A DNA stretch of 6,208 nucleotides from CAYRQF01 sp964615845 (GTDB lineage Bacteria; Patescibacteriota; Minisyncoccia; Phycocordibacterales; CSBR16-119), in contig CAZTRC010000028.1 of assembly GCA_964615845.1 (NCBI GenBank), positions 1 through 6,208 of the forward strand. The letters are read 5' to 3'. Below the pieces are notes generated by a model. It saw only the letters and a program-made list of their open reading frames with translations. It did not search any database and had not been told where the DNA came from. Position numbers and translations under genes: made by a program. Below are positions 1-4,309 of the stretch, piece after piece. How positions within the stretch are numbered: the stretch's first letter is position 1; each line of letters starts with the position of its first letter.

Positions 1-27
1 GGAATCGGTCACGAGTTTCTAACTTAA
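1..27 (+). CDS. possible 3' tail of an upstream CDS (partial)
   Basis: Frame 1 from the first base reads GIGHEFLT and then a TAA stop. If real, these are the last eight residues of a gene that begins before the window. The only support is an open frame to a TAA, the stop codon used by every other gene here. The stop sits inside the A-rich tract next to the 38-51 hairpin. The piece is too short to identify and could be chance. Confidence 0.25.
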   Translation, partial: GIGHEFLT

Positions 28-51
28 AAAAGAAAAAGCCAGTCTTCTGGC
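26..51 (-). terminator. Rho-independent terminator, minus strand
   Basis: Read on the minus strand, a perfect 5-bp stem GCCAG/CTGGC (51-47 with 42-38) with a 4-nt AAGA loop is followed at once by TTTTTCTTTTTT (37-26), a textbook intrinsic terminator. On the plus strand the same stem is followed only by GATTTT, so it would be weaker in that direction. The nearest minus-strand gene is the membrane protein at 165-644, so its mRNA would have to cross the tRNA-Arg locus antisense before ending here. Confidence 0.7.
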
Positions 52-70
52 GATTTTCAAATAATTGTTG

Positions 71-76
71 TAGTAT
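71..76 (+). promoter_or_regulatory. putative -10 box of tRNA-Arg
   Basis: TAGTAT matches TATAAT at four of six positions and is directly preceded by TG. It would start transcription near 83, about 6 nt before the mature tRNA 5' end. No convincing -35 box is seen. This is inference from motif and spacing only. Confidence 0.35.
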
Positions 77-88
77 CTTTGCATTAGC

Positions 89-160
89 GCTCCCGTCGTT
101 CAATGGATAGGACACGAGCTTGCGGAGTTCGTGATGTAGGTTCGATTCCTACCGGGAGCA
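89..160 (+). tRNA. tRNA-Arg (anticodon GCG)
   Basis: The 72-nt sequence folds into a full cloverleaf. The acceptor stem GCTCCCG/CGGGAGC is 89-95 with 153-159. The D stem GTTC/GGAC is 98-101 with 110-113. The anticodon stem CGAGC/GTTCG is 115-119 with 127-131 and contains one G-T pair. The variable loop is TGAT. The T stem GTAGG/CCTAC is 136-140 with 148-152, with loop TTCGATT. The discriminator is A160. The anticodon loop TTGCGGA gives anticodon GCG at 122-124, which reads the Arg codons CGC and CGU. The D-loop A after GG (the A20 identity base) and C35 agree with arginine identity, and G36-G37 fits a TrmD m1G37 site. CCA is not encoded; the next bases are CAA. The 3' end is 4 nt from the stop codon of the convergent membrane-protein gene, with no terminator between them. 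Confidence 0.95.
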
Positions 161-164
161 CAAA

Positions 165-644
165 TTAAAACCCTAATCTTTCCATAATCAAGTGTCCCCA
201 CGGTTCTCGCAAGGGCTCGGCCTCCAAGAGATCTGTCATGGCTTCAAAGATACTGTCGCCTTCTTCGGTGGTGTTGTAGGGGAGGGCGAGGATTGGCACA
301 ACAGGTCGCCCCGATTTCACCAAAAGTTTTTTGTTGTCGGGCTCGGTTTCGTCGAGCCAAAATGATTTTAAGCTTTCGTGGGGGTAAAATGTCCCTTCGT
401 AAACGATGCCGTGTTCGGCGATTTCGTACTTGATGAGTTTCGGTTTCATTCGACTGAAGAAGAAAACAGAAATAGCGGCGATGATGATGAAAACGCCAAA
501 GAGAAAATTGCTCCAGACAAAAGCGGCGATACTTCCCGCCAAAGCAATGATGCCAAGCGCCCAATACCAATCGGTTTTGAGGTCACGGTCTTTGAATTCA
601 TAAGCTGTCCAAGAAAAAATCGTTTGGCCTTTAATATCTTCCAT
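165..644 (-). CDS. conserved hypothetical two-helix membrane protein
   Basis: This 159-residue protein has a soluble N-terminus rich in aromatic and charged residues (1-26). Two adjacent hydrophobic helices follow at about 27-44 and 47-64, forming a hairpin. A basic stop-transfer patch (SRMKPK) comes next, then a soluble C-terminal domain of about 90 residues. That domain begins KYEIAEHGIVYEGTFYP and continues SLKSFWLDE. Two helices followed by a beta-rich segment with an aromatic 'F-W' edge resembles bacterial PH-like membrane proteins common in CPR genomes; this is an impression, not a match I can verify. The function is unknown and the location is predicted to be the cytoplasmic membrane. 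The ATG at 644 is chosen because an extended -10 (TGATAGAAT) ends 6 nt before it; there is no Shine-Dalgarno. The stop is TAA, 4 nt from the convergent tRNA-Arg. Confidence 0.85.
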   Translation of the reverse strand: MEDIKGQTIFSWTAYEFKDRDLKTDWYWALGIIALAGSIAAFVWSNFLFGVFIIIAAISVFFFSRMKPKLIKYEIAEHGIVYEGTFYPHESLKSFWLDETEPDNKKLLVKSGRPVVPILALPYNTTEEGDSIFEAMTDLLEAEPLREPWGHLIMERLGF

Positions 645-650
645 GGCTAA

Positions 651-659
651 ATTCTATCA
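651..659 (-). promoter_or_regulatory. extended -10 promoter of the membrane-protein gene
   Basis: The minus strand reads TGA then TAGAAT, a TGN-extended -10 with five of six consensus bases. Counting the usual 6 nt from the hexamer puts +1 on the A of the ATG at 644, so the transcript would be leaderless. No good -35 is visible. Confidence 0.5.
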
Positions 660-709
660 GAAAAGTGATTTTGATAATATATCAAAAGGTTAATTGTGTT
701 TCGAGCTAG

Positions 710-718
710 TGATATAAT
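710..718 (+). promoter_or_regulatory. extended -10 promoter of the ATP-grasp gene
   Basis: TGA followed by a perfect TATAAT (713-718) forms an extended -10. A weak -35 candidate, TTAATT (690-695), sits 17 nt upstream of it. Predicted +1 is near 725, which leaves an 11-nt A/T-rich leader with no Shine-Dalgarno before the ATG at 736. The site is divergent from the promoter at 651-659. Confidence 0.6.
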
Positions 719-735
719 AAAAAACATTCATTTTT

Positions 736-1920
736 ATGCAGACAAATTCCAAAAATACATGTAGCGCTTGTGGCAATAGCCCAATCAATCACAGTGTCGC
801 TTTCGCTATCAGCTTTGTGGACGAGCACATTCGCCGTTTTGATCGTGTGTTTCTAAAGGTTACAGAGAGAAAATTTTGGCAAAGATGGGCAGAGCTTCTC
901 GAACGACTTTTGCTTTTCATCGGCTCTATCTTTGGCGTGGTTTCTTTCAACAGCGCTGATTTGGACAAAGCTCTGGTTGGCCGTTCAAAAATAATTTGGG
1001 AAGAGGCGAGGCGTCGAAACATCCCAATGGAGCAGTTGATGCTTTTTGGGAAACCGACCGACTATTACCGAGCTCGGATAAACGGCAAGACTCACTATTT
1101 CAATAGTTTGCCCGTACCCCCGAAGCTTTTGCAGGTGGGATATCGCTGGGTGGATGACAAATTGCGTTTGGCCGAAGAGCTCGAGAGGGCTGGCATTCCC
1201 GCGCCCAGGACCAGAAGGATAAAAACGCTAGCCGGCGCTCGCGAAGCTTTCGAAATCCTCCGAAAGCCGGTAATCGTGAAGCCTGAGTGGGGCTCGAGAG
1301 GTCGTCACACGACAACCAACATCAGCACGGTGGAAGAACTCGAAAAGGCTTTCAAGCTCGGACGAGAAATTTCTACTACGCTGGTACTCCAAGAGCATTT
1401 ATCCGGAAGTGTTTGTCGCGCGACCGTCATCGACAACAAGCTCGTCGGATTTTATCGCGCTGACCAGCCGGCCATTGTGGGCGATGGCGTGAAAAAAGTC
1501 CGAGAACTCATCGAAGAGAAAAACAAAAATCGTCACGAGCGTGTCTCGCCGGTAGTTGTAAGTGAAGATTTGGAAAACTTTATCAGCCGATCTGGGTATA
1601 CGATCGAGAGTATTTTGCCGGTAGGGGAAACTCTCAATCTCTCAGCCAAAACGGGACGCTTGTACGGTAGTTACACCAAAGAAATGTTCCCGGAGGTCCA
1701 TCCGAAAATGCACGGCATATTTGAGAAAGCTGGACGTTTGTGTGAAGCCCCTGTGCTCGGCTTTGACCTCATTATCGCCGACGCCACCAAAGATCCCGAT
1801 ACTGTTCGCTGGGGCATCATCGAATGCAACTCGCTTCCTTATATCGACCTCCACTACTTTGCTCTTGAGGGCGAGCCTATAGACCTGGCCAAAAACGTCT
1901 GGGATTTGTGGGAGAAATAA
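736..1920 (+). CDS. ATP-grasp ligase, cyanophycin-synthetase/RimK-like
   Basis: This 394-residue protein is predicted to join a carboxylate to an amine through an acyl-phosphate, using ATP and Mg2+. Residues 1-75 form an N-terminal extension with one CxxC (C9, C12) and a hydrophobic stretch (about 58-71). The ATP-grasp fold follows. The pre-ATP linker is DKLRLAEELERAGIPAP (141-157). The nucleotide-binding strand is IVKPEWGSRGRH (180-191, K182). QEHLSG (219-224) and VGDG (248-251) come next. The metal-binding end is GFDL (342-345) and IIECNSLPYIDLHYF (361-375, E363 and N365). VGDG followed by a charged helix resembles the ATP-grasp half of cyanophycin synthetase, but the Mur-ligase-like half of that enzyme is absent, so cyanophycin synthesis is unlikely. 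Substrate is unknown; D-Ala-D-Ala-ligase-like or peptide-tagging roles remain possible. No terminator is visible after its TAA, so it may read into the gene at 1994. Confidence 0.88.
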   Translation: MQTNSKNTCSACGNSPINHSVAFAISFVDEHIRRFDRVFLKVTERKFWQRWAELLERLLLFIGSIFGVVSFNSADLDKALVGRSKIIWEEARRRNIPMEQLMLFGKPTDYYRARINGKTHYFNSLPVPPKLLQVGYRWVDDKLRLAEELERAGIPAPRTRRIKTLAGAREAFEILRKPVIVKPEWGSRGRHTTTNISTVEELEKAFKLGREISTTLVLQEHLSGSVCRATVIDNKLVGFYRADQPAIVGDGVKKVRELIEEKNKNRHERVSPVVVSEDLENFISRSGYTIESILPVGETLNLSAKTGRLYGSYTKEMFPEVHPKMHGIFEKAGRLCEAPVLGFDLIIADATKDPDTVRWGIIECNSLPYIDLHYFALEGEPIDLAKNVWDLWEK

Positions 1921-1945
1921 TCCCTCTACCCATTGCCCAAGTATT

Positions 1946-1954
1946 TGCTATAAT
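1946..1954 (+). promoter_or_regulatory. extended -10 promoter upstream of the small gene at 1994
   Basis: TGC followed by a perfect TATAAT (1949-1954) predicts +1 near 1961 and a 33-nt leader. No -35 is apparent. A second weaker box, TATATT (1981-1986), ends 7 nt before the ATG and could give an almost leaderless transcript. Confidence 0.5.
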
Positions 1955-1993
1955 CCTATCAGCAAGCACGAATTACTATTTATATTTATTTTT

Positions 1994-2290
1994 ATGAAAT
2001 TAGAACAACCAAAAGGACCTGTTTTGGAAGGGAAACCGTTAGAGACAGGCAAGGAACTAGACCAAAGCGTGGAAGGTATGGCTGACGGAGTAACTGGCGG
2101 CGTTTCAAAACATTTCGGTGATCCTGTGGCAATGGCAGAAGAAGGAAGGGTAAGGGCCGAGGCTTTGCAGGCATACGGAGAGGNNNNNNNNNNNNNNNNN
2201 NNNNNNNNNNNNNNNNNNNNNNNNNNNNNNNNNNNNNNNNNNNNNNNNNNNNNNNNNNNNNNNNNNNNNNNNNNNNNNNNNNNTATGTAA
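1994..2290 (+). CDS. small hypothetical protein, interrupted by an assembly gap
   Basis: Sixty-three residues are readable (MKLEQPKGPVLEGK... to ...EALQAYGE at 2182) before the gap at 2184-2283. The visible part is soluble, acidic and glycine-containing, with no signal peptide, membrane helix or motif that I recognise, so no function is offered. The start is supported by a perfect extended -10 upstream, though there is no Shine-Dalgarno and the leader is A/T-rich. The end is uncertain because the true gap length is unknown. After the gap, only the frame with TAA at 2288-2290 stops before the terminator hairpin, and that hairpin begins on the same bases, so this is the likely stop. With the placeholder gap the protein would be 98 residues; the real length could differ. 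Confidence 0.55.
   Translation: MKLEQPKGPVLEGKPLETGKELDQSVEGMADGVTGGVSKHFGDPVAMAEEGRVRAEALQAYGEXXXXXXXXXXXXXXXXXXXXXXXXXXXXXXXXXXM
2184..2283. other. assembly gap (100 N) inside the gene at 1994
   Basis: A run of exactly 100 N, the usual placeholder for a scaffold join of unknown length. It hides the 3' half of the small hypothetical gene. No content can be inferred. Confidence 0.97.
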
Positions 2291-2322
2291 ACATAAAAAC
2301 CCCTCACGGGGTTTTTATGTTT
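2289..2322. terminator. bidirectional hairpin terminator
   Basis: A perfect 15-bp stem pairs AAACATAAAAACCCC (2289-2303) with GGGGTTTTTATGTTT (2308-2322) around a TCAC loop. On either strand a GC core is followed by five T and a further T-rich tail, so it can stop transcription both ways. It serves the gene at 1994 on the plus strand and tRNA-Ser on the minus strand, whose 3' end is only 3 nt away. Confidence 0.9.
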
Positions 2323-2325
2323 CTG

Positions 2326-2410
2326 CGGAAGCGGTGAGATTCGAACTCACGGTCCCTTTCAGGACTCTTGTTTTCAAGACAAGCGCGATAGACCACTCCG
2401 CCACGCTTCC
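2326..2410 (-). tRNA. tRNA-Ser (anticodon TGA)
   Basis: This is an 85-nt class II tRNA on the minus strand. The acceptor stem is GGAAGCG/CGCTTCC (2410-2404 with 2333-2327) and the discriminator is G. The anticodon stem is CTTGT/ACAAG, with loop CTTGAAA giving anticodon TGA, which reads UCA and, by wobble, other UCN codons. The long variable arm GTCC...GGAC is diagnostic of serine tRNA. The T arm is GTGAG/CTCAC with loop TTCGAAT. The bases after the discriminator are CAG, so CCA must be added after transcription. The promoter hexamer ends 7 nt before the mature 5' end, leaving essentially no 5' leader, and the bidirectional hairpin lies 3 nt beyond the 3' end. Confidence 0.96.
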
Positions 2411-2417
2411 GAGCGAC

Positions 2418-2446
2418 ATAATATCAGCAAAAGTGTTTCCGGTAAA
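2418..2446 (-). promoter_or_regulatory. promoter of tRNA-Ser (extended -10 plus -35)
   Basis: On the minus strand the -10 is TATTAT (2423-2418), preceded by TGA (2426-2424). A 17-nt spacer separates it from TTTACC (2446-2441), a four-of-six match to TTGACA. Predicted +1 is 2411, one base before the mature tRNA. The -35 overlaps the left end of the palindromic element at 2447-2514. Confidence 0.6.
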
Positions 2447-2518
2447 CCCCCACACTTATATTTTGATTGCGCCAAAAGCGCGTTCCCCGAACTATCAAAA
2501 TATAGGTGTGGGGGTAAA
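2443..2518. repeat. 68-bp palindromic element with TAAA on both sides (MITE-like)
   Basis: The element at 2447-2514 has 21-bp terminal inverted repeats. The left arm, CCCCCACAC then T then TATATTTTGAT (2447-2467), pairs with ATCAAAATATA then G then GTGTGGGGG (2494-2514). The one mismatch, T2456/G2505, would be a U-G wobble in plus-strand RNA. TAAA lies on both sides (2443-2446 and 2515-2518), like a 4-bp target duplication, although those bases also extend the stem by one A-T pair. The 26-nt centre contains two more small hairpins: GCGC-CAAAA-GCGC (2469-2481) and GTTC-CCC-GAAC (2482-2492). There is no T-run, so it is not a terminator. It fills the space between the tRNA-Ser and ruvX promoters. 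A small non-autonomous element or REP-like palindrome fits best; a structured regulatory element is the alternative. Confidence 0.6.
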
Positions 2519-2536
2519 GCATTTTTCTCGGAAGTC

Positions 2537-2545
2537 TGGTATTCT
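2537..2545 (+). promoter_or_regulatory. extended -10 promoter of ruvX operon
   Basis: TGG then TATTCT (2540-2545) forms an extended -10. The usual 6-nt spacing puts +1 on the A of the ruvX ATG at 2552, implying a leaderless mRNA. No clear -35 is seen; the region upstream is the palindromic element. Confidence 0.5.
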
Positions 2546-2551
2546 CTAGTC

Positions 2552-2947
2552 ATGAGAATTTTAGGCATTGATTACGGATCAAAAAGGATCGGAATTGCTG
2601 TCTCGGACGAGACAGCGGGTTTTGCTTTTCCAAAAGGTGTTTTACCAAACGATGGTAAGATATTTGCAGGTTTAGCAAAGATTATTCATGATGAGGGCGT
2701 CACATCCATCGTGCTCGGTGATCCGGGGGATAACAAAATCTCGACAGATGTCAGAAAATTTGCCAAAAGCTTGGAGGAGAAATTTGGCCTCTCTGTCGTG
2801 ATGGAAAAAGAATTTATGACGAGTCTCCATGTCAGCCAAGCTCACGGCAAGAAACCTATTGCCAGGCAGACGAAGAAAGAAGTGGGTCCGAAAAAAGATG
2901 ATTCTGCCGCCGCTCTCATATTACAAAGATATTTGGATAGAAAATAA
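2552..2947 (+). CDS. ruvX: RuvX/YqgF family Holliday junction resolvase-like protein
   Basis: At 131 residues this is the usual length for the RNase H-fold YqgF/RuvX family, linked to Holliday junction resolution and to processing of pre-16S rRNA. The N-terminal strand MRILGIDYGSKRIGIAVSD (1-19) carries the first catalytic aspartate, D7. E87 in KEFMTS (86-91) is the second acidic position. D116/D117 in the C-terminal DDSAAALILQRYLD (116-129) are the third. The central motif usually reads D-E-R-x-T-S; here it is K-E-F-M-T-S, so the Asp and Arg are replaced while the Glu is kept. The segment usually written GLP reads GDPG (56-59). The gene starts a two-gene operon, with 1 nt between its TAA and the next ATG. 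The start is supported by the extended -10 just upstream; there is no Shine-Dalgarno. Confidence 0.93.
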   Translation: MRILGIDYGSKRIGIAVSDETAGFAFPKGVLPNDGKIFAGLAKIIHDEGVTSIVLGDPGDNKISTDVRKFAKSLEEKFGLSVVMEKEFMTSLHVSQAHGKKPIARQTKKEVGPKKDDSAAALILQRYLDRK

Positions 2948-2948
2948 G

Positions 2949-3278
2949 ATGATAAGTTACGAAGATTTTAAAAAAGTCGAGATGAAAGTCGGGAAAATTA
3001 TCTCGGGCGAGATTGTCGAGGGTGCGGACAAGCTCTACAAGTTTGAAGTAGACTTGGGCGAAGAAAAGCCCCGCCAAATTCTATCAGCCATTCGTGAATA
3101 TTATCCGAACATCGAAGAACTGATCGGCAAGAAGTTAGTTTTCGTTGCAAACCTGGAGCCGCGCACGATCCGCGGATTTGAATCACAAGGCATGGTCCTC
3201 GCTGTCGACTCCGATGAAAAAACTCCAATATTTTTAATCCCTGAAACCGACGCACCAGCGGGAAGCTCGGTTAGATAA
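2949..3278 (+). CDS. free-standing tRNA-binding domain protein (MetRS-beta/Trbp111-like)
   Basis: This 109-residue protein matches the OB-fold tRNA-binding module found at the C-terminus of many methionyl-tRNA synthetases and in stand-alone Trbp111/CsaA proteins. Visible family signatures are ISYEDFKKVEMKVGKI (2-17), EGADKLYKFEVDLG (23-36), RQILSAIREYY (41-51), ELIGKKLVFVANLEPRTIRG (56-75) and ESQGMVLA (77-84). It is expected to dimerise and bind the tRNA elbow, helping a synthetase that lacks its own appendix or acting as a tRNA chaperone. The ATG at 2949 is chosen over in-frame upstream ATGs inside ruvX because the family begins here and the start sits 1 nt after the ruvX TAA, which suggests translational coupling. 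Its TAA at 3276-3278 directly abuts the stop of the convergent pilin-like gene. Confidence 0.9.
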   Translation: MISYEDFKKVEMKVGKIISGEIVEGADKLYKFEVDLGEEKPRQILSAIREYYPNIEELIGKKLVFVANLEPRTIRGFESQGMVLAVDSDEKTPIFLIPETDAPAGSSVR

Positions 3279-4209
3279 TTACTGAACGCAGACGTAGCTC
3301 TCAGCGCTTAAGTCAGACTGAGACGTGAGGCCAGCATAACCGGTATTGTCGATGCAGAATATTTGATTCGTAGAAACTAGCTCTACCCAGACGCGATATT
3401 TCGCGCCGTTTTCTTTACAATCATTGTCTTGCGACATACCGAGAAGCTCGCGGGCTTCCATGAAAAGATCGTGAGAAAGAGATCCGCTATCGCAGACGCT
3501 GTCATAAGAGCCATTATTTTGATCAAATATAACTTCTGCCGCTGCTCGGAAAGAGGAAAGCTTGCCTTTGGCATCAGCTTCGTTCTGATATGGGTTTACC
3601 GGGTCTGGCGGAATATTCGGGGAGGTTGGCGTTTCGGGAGCATTATTTGTTTCGATATTGCCGATGGTCAAAGGCTTGTCGCTGTCATCAAAAGTGATGT
3701 AATCGCCACCGCCGTGGTACATGTCGAGCACTTCGATCGAAAGGTGGTGTTCTCCGTCCGGCAAACTGTTNNNNNNNNNNNNNNNNNNNNNNNNNNNNNN
3801 NNNNNNNNNNNNNNNNNNNNNNNNNNNNNNNNNNNNNNNNNNNNNNNNNNNNNNNNNNNNNNNNNNNNNNGTCGGTGCCGTTGGTGAGTGAGTATTGCGC
3901 GACATCGACTCGGTATTCCGTTTGATAGATTCCTACATTCAATTTGCCGGCCTCCACACAGAGTTCTTCCTTGCAGTTGAATCCAGCAGGCTTAATAGGC
4001 GTGGTTGCGGCTAAATCTTCTACCAGAGTTTCTCGGGGGATAGAGTATGTCGGCTGATCCGAACCATCGCCTTTAGTCATTTCCTTTTCGCTACCTTGCT
4101 CTGTGTGGTTTTTTTGGTTTATGACCACGCCGGCAGTAACGCCGCCCGTGACCAAGAGGGCAATCAAAATTATCGGTAGGGTTATAAAGCCTCGATTAAA
4201 TTTATTCAT
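3279..4209 (-). CDS. type IV pilin-like protein with Ig-like insertion (interrupted by gap)
   Basis: The N-terminus MNKFNRG followed by FITLPIILIALLVTGG is a class III (prepilin) signal: a short basic leader, Gly before the predicted cut, then a hydrophobic helix. Mature position 5 is Pro, not the usual Glu. A linker follows, then an Ig-like segment spanning the gap (VGIYQTEYRVD before it, NSLPDGEHHLSIEVLD after it) and a Pro-rich linker (NAPETPTSPNIPPDPVNP). The last 90 or so residues look like a CPR pilin head: DAKGKLSSFRAAAEVIFDQNNGSY, then a four-cysteine domain with YRVWVELV, FCIDNTG and YVCVQ. Readable protein is 113 plus 163 residues. Coding sequence ends on a codon boundary on both sides of the gap, so an intact gene needs a gap divisible by three; the 100-N placeholder creates an apparent frameshift. 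The ATG at 4209 is preferred to the upstream one at 4227 because it gives a short prepilin leader and lies 6 nt from a -10-like box. Confidence 0.8.
3771..3870. other. assembly gap (100 N) inside the pilin-like gene
   Basis: A run of exactly 100 N, a placeholder length. The flanking reading frames fit a true length that is a multiple of three. The hidden piece lies in the Ig-like segment. Confidence 0.97.
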
Positions 4210-4215
4210 ACTACG

Positions 4216-4243
4216 AATATACACCAAAAAAGCCCTGCGTCCA
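4216..4243 (-). promoter_or_regulatory. promoter of the pilin-like gene
   Basis: On the minus strand the -10 is TATATT (4221-4216), with TGGACG (4243-4238) 16 nt upstream as a four-of-six -35. The predicted +1 is 4209, the A of the chosen ATG, so the mRNA would be leaderless. ACACC (4221-4225) and GGTGT (4247-4251) form a short inverted repeat across this promoter, which could be an operator but is weak. Confidence 0.45.
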
Positions 4244-4251
4244 GACGGTGT

Positions 4252-4303
4252 TTGATTTATCAGTGAGACGCGGTAGAATTTGATGAGTATTAAAAATCAT
4301 AAT
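4252..4303 (+). promoter_or_regulatory. promoter region of the surface-protein gene (two candidate -10 boxes)
   Basis: TTGATT (4252-4257) and TAGAAT (4274-4279) are spaced by 16 nt and predict +1 near 4286, giving a 24-nt leader to the ATG at 4310. A second box, CATAAT (4298-4303), ends exactly 6 nt before that ATG and would give a leaderless transcript, but it has no -35 or TG extension. Either choice excludes the upstream in-frame TTG/ATG codons at 4280-4285 as starts. Confidence 0.5.
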
Positions 4304-4309
4304 TTATAC

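Noticed and set aside
2446..2515. Integron attC site or CRISPR repeat as an explanation for the palindrome
   Set aside because: There are no attC core sites with the usual spacing or bulges and no integrase nearby, and the element is single, so it is not an array.
2334..2549. 71-codon plus-strand reading frame across tRNA-Ser and the palindrome
   Set aside because: It is made of the reverse complement of a tRNA and an inverted repeat; it has no promoter or family resemblance.
2829..2948. In-frame upstream ATG that would add 40 residues to the tRNA-binding protein
   Set aside because: The added sequence is ruvX read in another frame and is not part of the family. The ATG at 2949 sits 1 nt after the ruvX stop and begins exactly where the domain begins.
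3429..3887. 152-codon plus-strand reading frame opposite the pilin-like gene
   Set aside because: It is antisense to a gene with clear domain content and depends on the N run to stay open.
4221..4251. ACACC/GGTGT inverted repeat as a firm operator
   Set aside because: Five-base arms separated by 21 nt are expected by chance; kept only as a remark in the promoter entry.
4280..4309. TTG/ATG starts at 4280 and 4283 for the surface protein
   Set aside because: They would put polar residues before the signal peptide and lie upstream of, or at, both predicted transcription starts. MKRK at 4310 gives a normal signal peptide.
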